Source of the DNA: Candidatus Eisenbergiella merdavium
GTDB lineage: Bacteria > Bacillota > Clostridia > Lachnospirales > Lachnospiraceae
Length of the DNA stretch: 56,517 nucleotides
Reading direction: 5' to 3'
Assembly (NCBI GenBank): GCA_019119595.1
Contig: DWWS01000052.1
Coordinates: 1-56,517 of the forward strand
Positions 23,642-33,419 of the stretch are shown one piece after another (the stretch's first letter is position 1; each line of letters begins with the position of its first letter). Made by a program: the position numbers and the translations under genes. The notes under the pieces are model-generated. The model saw only the letters and a list, made by a program, of their open reading frames with translations. It did not search any database and had not been told where the DNA came from.

Positions 23642-24340
23642 ATGACATACAAAACGGCGGTCTGCGACGACAGCCCCGCAGACTGCGGCCATATCAGAAA
23701 GCTGCTTTCCCAATGGGCGCAGCTTCGCGGTCTCTCCATTCACACAGAAACCTTTCCCTCCGCCGAAAGCTTTCTCTTCCGCTATGCGGAGGACAAGACC
23801 TTCGACCTTCTGCTTCTGGACATCGAAATGGGGGCCATGGACGGCGTGGAGCTGGCAAAGCGGGTGCGGAAGGACAGTGAAACGGTTCAGATCATTTTCA
23901 TCACAGGCTACTCCGACTACATCGCCGAGGGCTATGAGGTGGCCGCGCTCCACTACCTGCTCAAGCCGGTCAACCGGGAAAAGCTGTTTTCCGTCCTGGA
24001 CCGGGCGCTGGAAAAGCGCAGGCAGGAGGAGGGCTGTCTGACCCTGGAGCTGCCCGGCGAGCTTCTGCGGATTCCCTTTTACGAGATCCGCTATCTGGAC
24101 GTCCGCTTAAATTACGTCACCATCCACGGCAAAAGGGATCATACCGTAAAACGAACGCTCAGCGAATTTGAAGCGCTTCTGGACGAACGCTTTTTCCGGG
24201 CGGGAAGAGGGCTGATCGTCAATCTGGCGCAGATCAGCCGGGTGACAAAGAGCAACGTTTTTCTTTCAGACGGCACCGTTCTGCCTTTGCCCAGAGGGGC
24301 CTATGAGCCGCTGAACCGGGCTATCATCGCCCGTACCTGA
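23642..24340 (+). CDS. LytTR-family response regulator (AgrA/ComE type)
   Basis: A 232-residue regulator with a receiver domain (1-120; phospho-acceptor Asp in LLLLDIEMG near residue 60, Lys in LLKPV near 109) and a C-terminal LytTR DNA-binding domain (about 135-230; IRYLDVRLNYVTIHGK and RAGRGLIVNLAQISRV). AAAGAAGGGA precedes ATG 23642. It is followed by a GHKL kinase and two ABC exporters, a layout usual for peptide-sensing and peptide-export or self-protection systems, but no agrB, agrD or precursor peptide is seen. Target sites are not identified. Confidence 0.9.
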   Translation: MTYKTAVCDDSPADCGHIRKLLSQWAQLRGLSIHTETFPSAESFLFRYAEDKTFDLLLLDIEMGAMDGVELAKRVRKDSETVQIIFITGYSDYIAEGYEVAALHYLLKPVNREKLFSVLDRALEKRRQEEGCLTLELPGELLRIPFYEIRYLDVRLNYVTIHGKRDHTVKRTLSEFEALLDERFFRAGRGLIVNLAQISRVTKSNVFLSDGTVLPLPRGAYEPLNRAIIART

Positions 24341-24356
24341 GGAGGTGAACCGAGCT

Positions 24357-25019
24357 ATGTTCTTTTTTTCCAAAAAGCTGGATAAACAGATCGCGGCCTA
24401 TCAGCGGGAGCTGATCGATACGCATTACAGGGAAGTGGAAAACATGTACCGGCAGATGCGGGGCTGGCGGCATGATTACCGCAACCATATCCAGACCATG
24501 AAGGTTTTCGCAGCCAACGGGGATCTGGAAGCCATCCGAAGGTATCTGGACGAGCTGGACACCGATCTGAATACGGTGGATACCGTCGTCAAGACCGGGA
24601 ACGCCATGGCGGACGCCATTTTAAACAGCAAGATTTCCCTTGCCCGCTCCAAAAAGATCAACGTCCGGGTGGATGCGCATATCCCGGTCAGGCTGCGCAT
24701 GTCCGAGCTGGATCTGTGCGTCATCCTGGGAAATCTGTTCGACAACGCCATCGAGGCCAGCCTTTCCCTTCCGGAGGATCAACGCATGATCCGGATCTAT
24801 ATGGATATGAAAAATACCCAGCTCTATATCTCCTTCACAAATCTTACCTCCACCGGCAAGCTTGCCAAAACCGGCGGCCTGTTTGCAAGCACCAGGGGAA
24901 GGGATCACGGACTGGGCCTCATCCGCATCGACAGCATCATCGAACGGCTCGACGGCTATCTGAGCCGCAACAGCGAGGACGGGGCCTTTACGACAGAGAT
25001 CCTGATCCCGCAGATATAA
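24357..25019 (+). CDS. Soluble GHKL sensor kinase (AgrC-like, no membrane domain)
   Basis: A 220-residue kinase made almost only of the catalytic parts. The phospho-acceptor motif WRHDYRNHI is near residue 37, the N-box LGNLFDNAIEAS near 130 and the G-box GRDHGLGLIRID near 185. AgrC-type kinases normally have an N-terminal domain of six or seven membrane segments; here only a short helix precedes the H-box. ATG 24357 is chosen because GGAGGTGA lies eight bases upstream; a GTG at 24345 would overlap that site. It is 16 bases after the LytTR regulator and surely partners it. It may sense a cytoplasmic signal or dock on the adjacent transporters. Confidence 0.87.
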   Translation: MFFFSKKLDKQIAAYQRELIDTHYREVENMYRQMRGWRHDYRNHIQTMKVFAANGDLEAIRRYLDELDTDLNTVDTVVKTGNAMADAILNSKISLARSKKINVRVDAHIPVRLRMSELDLCVILGNLFDNAIEASLSLPEDQRMIRIYMDMKNTQLYISFTNLTSTGKLAKTGGLFASTRGRDHGLGLIRIDSIIERLDGYLSRNSEDGAFTTEILIPQI

Positions 25020-25070
25020 CCGGACAAAAAGCGGCTCCCTGCCGTTCATCCCCGAATTCGGACAATTCGT

Positions 25071-25098
25071 CCCCGGTTTCAGGCCGGGGGCTTCTTTT
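25071..25098 (+). terminator. Terminator after the kinase gene
   Basis: CCCCGG-N7-CCGGGGG is followed by CTTCTTTT. It separates the two-component genes from the ABC transporters, which therefore probably have their own promoter in the following 60 bases. Confidence 0.55.
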
Positions 25099-25161
25099 GT
25101 GCTAGGATATTGTTATCGAAACCATCCCGGGAAATTTTCTCTGAAAGGAGCTTCATTCCAA

Positions 25162-27015
25162 ATGAAAAAAAGAAAAAAGGCAGGCTGGTCCATGTGGCAG
25201 AACACGGCCTTCATGCTGCGGACGGCCTGGCGTGTGGATAAAAACGTCATCTTCCTCTGCGCGGCTGTGGCAGGCGTAACCGCGGGAAATACCACCGTGG
25301 AGCTGCTGATCGCGCCCGCCGTTCTGCGCCATGTGGAAAACGCTGCGCCCCTGGGCTCCCTGCTTGGCTCCATCGCGGCCTTTGCCCTTCTCATCATGGC
25401 TCTGTCGGCGGCAAACGCCTATCTGAATGAAAATACCCTGTTCGGCCGGATTACCGTCCGAAGCGATCTGGTCCGGCAGATCGCGGAAAAGACGGCCCGG
25501 ACCTCCTTTCCCAACACGCTGGAATCGGATTTTCTGAATGCCAGAAGCAAGGCTTTCATGACATGCGGAGGCGACACTGACGCTTCTGAGGCTGTCTGGA
25601 CCACGCTGACGACGCTTCTCGCAAGCCTGACCGGATTTCTGGTCTATCTGGCCCTGCTGTTCTCCTTAAGCCCCCTGCTCGTCCTTCTCACAGCTCTTGT
25701 TTCCTCCGCCGCCTTCTTCGTCAACAGCCGGATCAGCGGATGGGGCTACCGGCACCGAGAGAATGAGGCGGCACAGAGCAGGCGGATGGAGTACCTTCAC
25801 GATATTTCTACCAGACGCCCTGCCGCCAAGGATATCCGCCTCTTCGGCCTGCGTCCCTGGCTCATGCAGGTCTGGGACGATGCGTTTCAAGCCTGCCGCT
25901 CCTTCTATTTCAGAAGGGAGCGCGTCTATCTCGGCATGGACGTCACCTCCCTTCTGCTGACTCTGTCGCGCAACGGAGCCGCCTATGCTTACCTGATCCA
26001 TCAGGCCCTGGCAGGAAGGCTCTCCGCCTCCGGTTTCCTTCTGTATTTCGGCGCGATCACCGGCTTTACCCAGTGGATCACGGAAATCCTGAACCGGCTT
26101 CTGGAGCTGCACAGGCAGAGCCTGGATCTGTCCGCCCTGCGGGAATTTCTGGAATGGCCGGAGCCCTTCCTTTTTGAAGACGGCGAAGCCCTCCCTGAGA
26201 TTTCTCCCTCCGCCTGCGAGCTTCGCCTGGAGGACGTTTCCTTCCGTTATCCCGGGGCCGACAGGGATTCCCTCTCCCATGTCAGCCTCACCGTTCATCC
26301 CGGTGAAAAGATCGCCGTCGTCGGCACGAACGGCGCGGGAAAGACCACCCTCGTCCGGCTGGCCTGCGGCTTTCTGGATCCGACGGAGGGAAGGGTACTC
26401 CTGAACGGACGGGATATCCGCCGCTATAACCGAAGGGAGTATTACCGGCTGTTTTCCGCCGTTTTTCAGGACTTTTCCATTCTGGAGGCGAGCGTGGCCG
26501 AAAACGTGGCACAGAGGGTCAGCGGGATCGACCGGAGCCGGGTGGAACGCTGCCTGGATCGGGCCGGTCTGACGGAACGGGTAAAAAAGCTCCCCCGCGG
26601 ACTTGATACCTGCATCGGCCGCCAGGTCTATGAGGACGGCGTGGAGCTGTCCGGAGGAGAGATCCAGCGCCTGATGCTGGCGCGCTCCCTGTACAAGGAC
26701 GCCCCCTTCCTCATCCTGGACGAACCCACCGCGGCCCTTGACCCGATCGCGGAAAATAACATTTACCTGAAATACAACGAAATGACCATGGGAAAAGCTT
26801 CCCTGTTCATCTCCCACCGCCTGGCCTCCACCCGCTTCTGCGACCGCATCCTTTTTCTGAAGGACGGAAGGATCGCGGAGGAAGGCACCCATGAATCCCT
26901 GATGGCCCTCGGCGGCGGATACGCGAAGCTCTTTGAGATTCAGAGCCGTTATTACAGAAAAAGCGCGCTTTCCCCTGAGGATGCGGCCTCTCTCAGCGAA
27001 AAGGAGGAAATCTGA
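25162..27015 (+). CDS. ABC exporter, membrane and ATPase domains fused (subunit 1)
   Basis: A 617-residue exporter half-unit: six membrane segments in residues 30-330 and a nucleotide-binding domain after 360. Walker A is GTNGAGKTT (about 390), the signature ELSGGEIQR (about 495) and Walker B FLILDEPTAAL (about 515). ATG 25162 follows AAAGGAG at a spacing of 11. The second half-unit starts one base after its stop, so they probably form a heterodimer. Neighbouring LytTR/GHKL genes suggest regulated export of a peptide or resistance to one. The substrate is unknown. Confidence 0.9.
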   Translation: MKKRKKAGWSMWQNTAFMLRTAWRVDKNVIFLCAAVAGVTAGNTTVELLIAPAVLRHVENAAPLGSLLGSIAAFALLIMALSAANAYLNENTLFGRITVRSDLVRQIAEKTARTSFPNTLESDFLNARSKAFMTCGGDTDASEAVWTTLTTLLASLTGFLVYLALLFSLSPLLVLLTALVSSAAFFVNSRISGWGYRHRENEAAQSRRMEYLHDISTRRPAAKDIRLFGLRPWLMQVWDDAFQACRSFYFRRERVYLGMDVTSLLLTLSRNGAAYAYLIHQALAGRLSASGFLLYFGAITGFTQWITEILNRLLELHRQSLDLSALREFLEWPEPFLFEDGEALPEISPSACELRLEDVSFRYPGADRDSLSHVSLTVHPGEKIAVVGTNGAGKTTLVRLACGFLDPTEGRVLLNGRDIRRYNRREYYRLFSAVFQDFSILEASVAENVAQRVSGIDRSRVERCLDRAGLTERVKKLPRGLDTCIGRQVYEDGVELSGGEIQRLMLARSLYKDAPFLILDEPTAALDPIAENNIYLKYNEMTMGKASLFISHRLASTRFCDRILFLKDGRIAEEGTHESLMALGGGYAKLFEIQSRYYRKSALSPEDAASLSEKEEI

Positions 27016-27016
27016 C

Positions 27017-28920
27017 ATGACGGAACATAAAACGAAAACAGCCAAAGAAAGCCTTCTTCTGTTTTCCAGGGCTGTCGGACGAACCAGACGTTCCCTGCAG
27101 CTTTGGCATACCTGTTGTCCGGGCGCGCTTGCCTCCATCCTGTTTTCCTCCCTGTTCGCTTCCCTCTCCCCCTTCGTTACCATCCGGCTGTCCGCCCTGC
27201 TGGTGGATGAGCTTGCCGGGCAGAGAAGGCCGGAAATGCTGTTCCGGCTGGCTCTCGCCGAGCTCCTTTCGGCGGCTCTGCTCTCCCTGTGCGGCGGGAT
27301 GCTGAAGCGCTGGAAAAATGCGGAGGCCGAAGCCTCTCGCCGGAAAGTGGAAGAGATTTATATGGATAAGTTTTTTCCATGGACTTTGCCGATCTGGACA
27401 ATCCGTCCACCTATGATCTGTATTCCCGGATCCGTCAGAACGCCCAGTGGACCGCCTGGGGAATGGGAAGGAGTCTACAGTTTTTTGAACGCTTTATCAC
27501 CGCGCTCCTGCGGATCCTCGGCGGCTGCGCCCTGTCCTTCAGTCTGTTCTTTTCCGTTGTTCCGGAGGGCGGCGGCCTTTCCTGGATGAATCATCCGCTC
27601 TGCGCCGCCGCCATTCCCGCCCTGCTGCTTTTAACCGCCGTTCTGTCTTCCGTATGCGCCAACCGGGGCAACTCCTATTGGACCCGCTCCGACTCCGCCG
27701 CCCGTTTGGGAAACCGCATATTCAGCTTCTACGGGTTTCTGAGCGAAGACCGGAAACGCGCGGCCGACCTGCGCATCTATGAACAGCAGGAAAAAGTCTG
27801 CAATGTATATCTTTCAGCCGAAAACACCTTCGGCTCCGGCGGGATCTTTTCCCGCTTTGCCAAGGGGCCCATGGGACTCTGGAAGGCCCTTTCCCGCGGC
27901 ATTTCCGCCTTTCTTACGGGCATGGTATACCTTTATGTCTGCCTGAAAGCCTGGGCGGGAGCCTTCGGCGTGGGTGCCGTCACCCAGTACGTGGGAGCCA
28001 TCACCAATCTGTTTCATGGCATTTCCAGCCTGCTGGAGGCGCTCGGCACCATGCAGGCCAACAGCAGCTTTCTGGAAACTTCCTTTCAGTTTCTGGACAT
28101 TCCCAACAGGATGTACCAGGGCAGCCTGACCACGGAAAAGCGTTCGGACCGTCAGTATGAGATCGAATTTCGCGACGTTTCTTTCCGCTATCCCGGAACC
28201 GATACCGCTGTCCTCCGGCATGTGAACCTGCGCTTTTCCATCGGAAGCCGTCTCGCCATCGTGGGCAGGAACGGCTCCGGAAAGACCACCTTCATCAAGC
28301 TGCTCTGCCGCCTCTACGACCCGGATGAGGGACAGATCCTGCTCAACGGCATCGACATCCGCAAATATCGCTATGACGACTACATCCGCCTCTTTTCCGT
28401 GGTCTTTCAGGATTTCCAGCTCATGGCGCTGCCCCTTTCCCAGAACGTGGCCGGCTCGGCCTCCTTTGACGCCGGCCGTCTTACGGACTGCCTGAAAAAA
28501 GCGGGCCTTGCGGACCGTCTTGCCTCCATGCCGAAGGGGGCCGACACCTGTCTCTATAAGGATCTGGACGCGGACGGCGTGGAGCCCTCCGGAGGGGAGG
28601 CCCAGAAAATCGCCATCGCCCGCGCCCTGTATAAAGACGCCCCCTTTCTCATCCTGGACGAACCCACCGCCGCCCTCGATCCGGTTGCGGAGGCTGAGAT
28701 CTACGCCCGGTTCAACGACATTGCCGGAAACAAAACCGCCGTCTATATCAGCCACCGCCTGTCCTCCTGCCGCTTCTGCGACGAGATCGCCGTATTTTCC
28801 GGGGGACAGATCATCCAGAAGGGCTCCCACGAGGCGCTGCTTGCCGACAGGGACGGGGAATATTTCCGCCTCTGGAACGCCCAGGCCCAGTATTATACAA
28901 AGCAGCAGGACGTGGGATGA
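27017..28920 (+). pseudogene. ABC exporter subunit 2, split by a frameshift in a T tract
   Basis: Translation from ATG 27017 (GGAGG 12-16 bases upstream) gives the first 120 residues of an exporter membrane domain and then leaves the family frame. From about 27379 the neighbouring frame continues with MDFADLDNPSTYDLY, the expected next segment, and runs to 28920. The break lies at AAG followed by six T residues (27370-27377); one extra T, or a -1 slip of the ribosome, would restore Lys-Phe-Phe-Ser-Met-Asp. The rest is intact: Walker A GRNGSGKTT, signature EPSGGEAQK (Pro in place of the usual Leu) and Walker B FLILDEPTAAL. It could be a real mutation, a sequencing error in a homopolymer, or programmed slippage. 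Confidence 0.8.
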
Positions 28921-28925
28921 AGCTG

Positions 28926-28968
28926 ACGGAGCGGCCGTTCTCCTGTGGGAAATGGCCGCTCCGTTTTG
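28926..28968 (+). terminator. Terminator after the ABC exporter genes
   Basis: ACGGAGCGGCC (28926-28936) pairs perfectly with GGCCGCTCCGT (28954-28964), followed by TTTT. Confidence 0.75.
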
Positions 28969-29030
28969 CCGCTCCCTTTTTGCAGGATCCTCATTAAGAT
29001 AGAGATAAAAAGATCGGACTTAAGTGCATA

Positions 29031-29058
29031 TTGCAATTCTCCCTTTTGGTGATACAAT
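29031..29058 (+). promoter_or_regulatory. Sigma-A promoter of the permease gene
   Basis: TTGCAA (29031-29036) and TACAAT (29053-29058) are separated by 16 bp, 37 bases before the start codon at 29095. Confidence 0.65.
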
Positions 29059-29094
29059 AAAGTGATAAAAAAACTCTCCGAAAGGATACACCCG

Positions 29095-30213
29095 ATGAAA
29101 GCTGTTTTTACTCTGCTGAAAAAAGACCCCGTCCTTCTGATCTCAGGCATACTTGCCGTGCTGTCCATGTTCTTCGTCCATCCCGACGCGGCTTATCTTT
29201 CCTACATCGATTACCGCGTCCTTGCCCTGCTTTTTTCCCTGATGTGCGTCATGAACGGCTTTCAGGAGCAGGGCGTGTTCCGCAAGCTTGCCGTGCTGGT
29301 GCTGGAGCGCACCACGAATACCAGACAGCTTACGGCGGTGCTGGTATTTTTGTGCTTCTTTCTCAGCATGCTCATCACCAACGACGTGGCGCTCATCACC
29401 TTCGTGCCCTTCACCATCCTGCTTCTGTCCATCACCGGACAGCAGAAGCGCCTCATTCCCGTCATCGTCCTGCAGACCGTCGCCGCCAACCTGGGCAGCA
29501 TGCTCACGCCCATCGGCAATCCGCAGAACCTGTACCTGTACAACCTGTCCGGCATGAGCCTCGGCGCGTTTGTTTCCGTCATGCTCCCCTACACGGCCGT
29601 TTCCCTCATCCTGCTCATTCTCTCCCTGTTTCCGGGAAAAAAAGAGCCGGTCAGCCTGAATTCGGTTTTTCTGGACATTCCGCCTGTGGACAGGAAGAAG
29701 CTGACCTGCTATTTTGTGCTGTTCCTCCTTGCCCTGTGCGCCGTTCTCCGGCTCCTTCCCTGGCAGCTGATCCTGGCGGCGACGGTGATCTCTTTGTGCT
29801 TCATCAACCGCCCGCTTCTTTGGAAGGCGGACTACGGCCTGCTTGCCACCTTTGTGTTTTTCTTTCTTTTCATCGGAAATATGGGACGCCTTCCGGCGGT
29901 TTCCGGCCTGCTTGCGCGCATTCTCTCCGGTCATGAGCTGATCGTGGGCGTGCTTTCCAGCCAGATCATCAGCAACGTTCCCTCCGCCCTGCTCCTGTCC
30001 GGCTTCACCTCCGCCCTGCGGCCGCTCCTTGTGGGCGTCAACCTGGGCGGCCCCGGCACGCTCATCGCTTCCCTCGCAAGCCTGATCTCCTACAAGCAGT
30101 ACGCGCAGACGGAAGGGTGCAGGAAGGGCTCCTATCTTCTTGTTTTTACCGCTGTCAACCTGCTCTTTCTCGCCGTTCTCCTCGCCGTTTCCCTTCTGCC
30201 GGGAGATTTCTGA
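29095..30213 (+). CDS. ArsB/NhaD/citrate-type anion permease
   Basis: A 372-residue membrane protein with ten to eleven segments of the ion-transporter superfamily that includes ArsB and SLC13. Diagnostic features are the repeated helical hairpin motifs MLITNDVALITFVP (about 95-110) and IGNPQNL (about 140-147), and ISNVPSALLL near 295 in the second half. ATG 29095 follows AAAGGA at nine bases; a GTG at 29062 in frame is too close to the promoter. It has its own promoter and is followed by an AgcS symporter. The substrate could be a carboxylate or another anion; arsenite is unlikely without ars genes. Confidence 0.82.
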   Translation: MKAVFTLLKKDPVLLISGILAVLSMFFVHPDAAYLSYIDYRVLALLFSLMCVMNGFQEQGVFRKLAVLVLERTTNTRQLTAVLVFLCFFLSMLITNDVALITFVPFTILLLSITGQQKRLIPVIVLQTVAANLGSMLTPIGNPQNLYLYNLSGMSLGAFVSVMLPYTAVSLILLILSLFPGKKEPVSLNSVFLDIPPVDRKKLTCYFVLFLLALCAVLRLLPWQLILAATVISLCFINRPLLWKADYGLLATFVFFFLFIGNMGRLPAVSGLLARILSGHELIVGVLSSQIISNVPSALLLSGFTSALRPLLVGVNLGGPGTLIASLASLISYKQYAQTEGCRKGSYLLVFTAVNLLFLAVLLAVSLLPGDF

Positions 30214-30311
30214 GAAGGGCTGAAGGCGTCCGCATTCCCCCTCCGCTGTCCTGCTGTCCGCATATCCGCGCGCGAAAGGACATATAGTGATAAAAAAAGA
30301 CGGAGGCGGGC

Positions 30312-31607
30312 ATGCGCTCCATCCTGGAACAGATCAATCAATTTCTCTGGGGCTTTCCCCTTCTCGCTCTCCTTGCGGGCGCCCATCTTTTTTTCACCGT
30401 TAAATTAAAATTTCCTCAGAAATATACGCTGAAGGCCATCCGGCTTTCCGTCACGCCGGAGGAAGGGAACAGCTCCGGTCTGTCCGGCTTTGCCGCGCTT
30501 ACCACCACCCTTGCGGCCACCCTGGGAACCGGAAATATCATCGGGGTTTCCACAGCCGTGGCGATCGGCGGCCCCGGCGCGCTGTTCTGGTGCTGGATCA
30601 CGGGCATTCTCGGCATGGCCACCTGCTACGCCGAATGCTACCTTTCCGTGCTGTTTCGCGTCAAAAGGGAGGACGGCGTCTGCATTGGCGGCCCCATGTA
30701 CGTGCTGGAAAAGGGGCTGCACAGCCGTCCTCTTGGCGCGCTCTACGCCGCCTGCGTCATGCTTGCCGCCTTCGGCGTTGGCTGTACCACCCAGTCCTCC
30801 GCCATCACGGAAGCGGTCAACACCGTGCTTCCCCTCTCTCCCCACCTCATCGGCATCCTTGCCGCCGTGACCGCCGGGCTGGTGATCCTGGGCGGCGTGC
30901 GCTCCATCGGCACCTTCTGCTCCCGGATGGTGCCTGCTCTCGGCTTTTTCTACATCGCCTGCTGTCTGTACCTGCTTTTTCTCAACCGGGACGCCCTGCT
31001 TCCCGCCTGCTCCCTGATCCTGGAAAGCGCTTTTTCTCCAAGAGCCGCCGCGGGAGGCTTCATCGGAAGCACCGTGCAGAGCGCCGCCCGTTTCGGCATC
31101 GCGAGAGGGCTTTTTACCAACGAGGCAGGCATCGGAACGGCGGCCATCGCCGCTGCTTCCTCCGGGACAAAGGATCCCCGCAGACAGGGGCTTGTCTCCA
31201 TGACGGCCGTGTTCTGGGATACGGTGGTCATGTGCGCCGTGACCGGGCTGGTGATCGTCAGCAACATCCTGAAACATCCGGCCTCCATCGCGGGCTACAG
31301 CTCCGCGAGCCTTACCACAGCCGCTTTTACCCTCCTGCCCGGCGGCGCGGCCATCCTCTCCTTTTCCCTGGTGGCCTTCGCCCTCACCACCCTCATCGGC
31401 TGGTGCTATTACGGAGAAAGGGCCGCCGAATATCTCTTCGGCGGCCGCAGCCTCGTTTCCTATCATCTGTGTTATATCGTCATGATCTATATCGGCGCCG
31501 TGCTTCCCATGGATCTGGTCTGGAGCGTCACCGACCTGATCAACGCCCTCATGGTCTTTCCAAGCTGCCTTGCCCTCTTCGCCCTGCATAGAAAGATCCG
31601 CATATAG
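30312..31607 (+). CDS. Sodium:alanine/glycine symporter (AgcS family)
   Basis: A 431-residue transporter of the AGCS family with ten to eleven membrane segments. The family signatures GTGNIIGVSTAVAIGGPGAL (about 75-95) and NEAGIGTAAIAAA (about 270-282) are clear. GGAGG before ATG 30312 supports the start. It imports alanine, glycine or serine with sodium. It converges on the serine dehydratase-degV run, with only 16 bases between the stop codons, so amino acid uptake and serine breakdown may be linked, though they are on opposite strands. Confidence 0.9.
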   Translation: MRSILEQINQFLWGFPLLALLAGAHLFFTVKLKFPQKYTLKAIRLSVTPEEGNSSGLSGFAALTTTLAATLGTGNIIGVSTAVAIGGPGALFWCWITGILGMATCYAECYLSVLFRVKREDGVCIGGPMYVLEKGLHSRPLGALYAACVMLAAFGVGCTTQSSAITEAVNTVLPLSPHLIGILAAVTAGLVILGGVRSIGTFCSRMVPALGFFYIACCLYLLFLNRDALLPACSLILESAFSPRAAAGGFIGSTVQSAARFGIARGLFTNEAGIGTAAIAAASSGTKDPRRQGLVSMTAVFWDTVVMCAVTGLVIVSNILKHPASIAGYSSASLTTAAFTLLPGGAAILSFSLVAFALTTLIGWCYYGERAAEYLFGGRSLVSYHLCYIVMIYIGAVLPMDLVWSVTDLINALMVFPSCLALFALHRKIRI

Positions 31608-31623
31608 CCCGCATCCGCCGCGC

Positions 31624-32559
31624 TCACGCCCGCTCGATGATCCCAAGTCCCAAAGGATAAGGCCCCGTATGCACGCCGATCGTCGCGCCGATCTGGTAAA
31701 GCGGGAGCTGCTCCAGGCCAGGAAGGCCCTCCATGCGCTCCACGATCAGCCGCCGGTATCCCTCCGCTTCCTCTCTGTCGTATCCGAAGCCCGTTGCAAG
31801 GGAATATTTCCTCAGCATGGATGCCGGAGGCATTTCTCCCGCTTCCCCGCCGTACGCCGTTCCGCCGTTCGCCCGCAGGTACTCCTTCAGCAGGTCGACG
31901 GTTTTTTCCATCGTCTTTTTCCGGGAACGGCTGATGCCGGAGGGAAAGATCTCTCCCTCCTTCATGGTGATCACCGGACGGATGCCCAGAAGGGAGCCTG
32001 CGATGCCGGCCACCCGGCCGATCCTGCCGCCCGCCTGAAGATATTCCAGATTTCCCACGGTGAAAAAAATGCGTCCCGTGGATTTGATCGCTTCTATCCG
32101 CTTTGCCGTTTCCGCAAGGCCCGCGCCCCGATCCCGCATGGCAGCCGCCTCCAGCACGAGGAGCCCCTGGAGCACCGTGCAGAGCGTGGTGTCGATCACC
32201 CGGATCTCAGCCTCCGGATAATCCTCCAGGATCAGCTCCCTCGCGGAAAGCGCCGACTGCATGGATCCGCTCAGCCTGGTGGAAATGCACAGCACCAGCA
32301 TGGGAATCCCCGCCTTTGCATAGGGCAGAAAGGCATCCATATAATCCTGCACGGAAGGCAGGGAAGATCGGGGATAAACGCCCTTCTGGTTCACCATCTC
32401 CTGGTAAAATTCCCGGATGCCGATCTCCTCCAGCTCCTTCCGGTAATTTTTCCCGTCAAAGGAAACATAAAAGGGGATCACCCGGATCAGCCTCTCTGCC
32501 GCAAGCTCCGGCGGAAGATCGCAGGAACCGTCGCTTATGATCTGAAACTGCCCGTTCAT
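31624..32559 (-). CDS. DegV family fatty-acid-binding protein
   Basis: A 311-residue DegV (FakB-like) protein that binds a fatty acid for phosphorylation by the FakA kinase. The N-terminal SDGSCDLPPELA, the central CISTRLSGSMQSA and the EYLQAGGRIGR motif are the fatty-acid and phosphate-binding signatures. ATG 32559 is chosen because GAGGTG lies just upstream; a GTG at 32580 is in frame but has no site. It is the last gene of a five-gene leftward run starting with sdaAB. Many Firmicutes have several DegV genes; this one's lipid is unknown. Confidence 0.9.
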   Translation of the reverse strand: MNGQFQIISDGSCDLPPELAAERLIRVIPFYVSFDGKNYRKELEEIGIREFYQEMVNQKGVYPRSSLPSVQDYMDAFLPYAKAGIPMLVLCISTRLSGSMQSALSARELILEDYPEAEIRVIDTTLCTVLQGLLVLEAAAMRDRGAGLAETAKRIEAIKSTGRIFFTVGNLEYLQAGGRIGRVAGIAGSLLGIRPVITMKEGEIFPSGISRSRKKTMEKTVDLLKEYLRANGGTAYGGEAGEMPPASMLRKYSLATGFGYDREEAEGYRRLIVERMEGLPGLEQLPLYQIGATIGVHTGPYPLGLGIIERA

Positions 32560-32595
32560 CGCAGCCACCTCTTTCCTCACAGCTTTTCGCTTTCT

Positions 32596-33390
32596 TCACA
32601 GTTTTTTGAATTCTCCCGCGGCAACGCACACCGGCTCCCTGTCCACGCTGATCCAGACGTCCTGTGCCGAAGGGTTATAGACCAGCTTCCGATCCGCAGA
32701 GAACCGCAGGCTGCGGGAAGCCTGCACATAGTCAAGGATCTCGATGTTGGTGGCATACCACACGTTTTCCGCCCCGCCGGCCATCCGGCAGAATTCCTCG
32801 ATCTTCTCCCAGTTTTTGTTCCGGTCAAACTCGTGGCTGTGTCCCCAGACATAGAAAAGCAGCATCTGGTCAAATTCCCGCTCCATAAACCGCTTCCACA
32901 GTCCCGTCAGATCATCGTCATGATGGGCGGTGGGATGCCATTTCATGAAATCCTGCGGCAGGTCAAATTCCCCAGTCGCCTCCACGGTACGGCTGTACTC
33001 CATGCCGCAGGCCGCAGCCAGGCTGACAGCATGCTCCGTATAAGCGCCGAAGGGCCAGGACATTCCCCGCACCGGATAACCGCACAGCTCCTCCAGCCGC
33101 TTTTTATCCTCCCAGATCTCCTCGATCGCCTGCGCGTCCGGGATCTGCGTCAGATAGGGGTGGTTCACCGTATGTACCGATATCTCATGGTTTTTATACA
33201 GCGCCGCGACGTCCTCCGCCCGGACGGCTCCTTCCTTTCCCAGCCTTCCGCTGTTCAGGTGAAAGGTTCCCCGAATGCCGTTCCGGTTAAAAATATCCAC
33301 CAGCCGGTAATCAAACTCCATGCCGTCGTCATAACTCATGGTGAGCGCCCGTCTCACCCCGCCGGGAAACAGATTGTTTTTTACCATCAT
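32596..33390 (-). CDS. Polysaccharide deacetylase family protein
   Basis: A 264-residue NodB-type deacetylase. The metal and catalytic motifs are recognisable: SYDDGMEFD (first Asp motif, about 19-27), HTVNHPYL (His motif, about 73-80) and GMSWPFGAYT near 110. No signal peptide or lipobox is present, so it appears cytoplasmic, which is unusual for a wall-modifying enzyme and suggests a small-molecule or sugar substrate. AAAGGAG precedes ATG 33390. It lies 29 bases after the GNAT gene and 36 before degV on the same strand. Confidence 0.82.
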   Translation of the reverse strand: MMVKNNLFPGGVRRALTMSYDDGMEFDYRLVDIFNRNGIRGTFHLNSGRLGKEGAVRAEDVAALYKNHEISVHTVNHPYLTQIPDAQAIEEIWEDKKRLEELCGYPVRGMSWPFGAYTEHAVSLAAACGMEYSRTVEATGEFDLPQDFMKWHPTAHHDDDLTGLWKRFMEREFDQMLLFYVWGHSHEFDRNKNWEKIEEFCRMAGGAENVWYATNIEILDYVQASRSLRFSADRKLVYNPSAQDVWISVDREPVCVAAGEFKKL

Positions 33391-33419
33391 TTTGACTCCT
33401 TTCCTGCCGTCCTTTGTTT

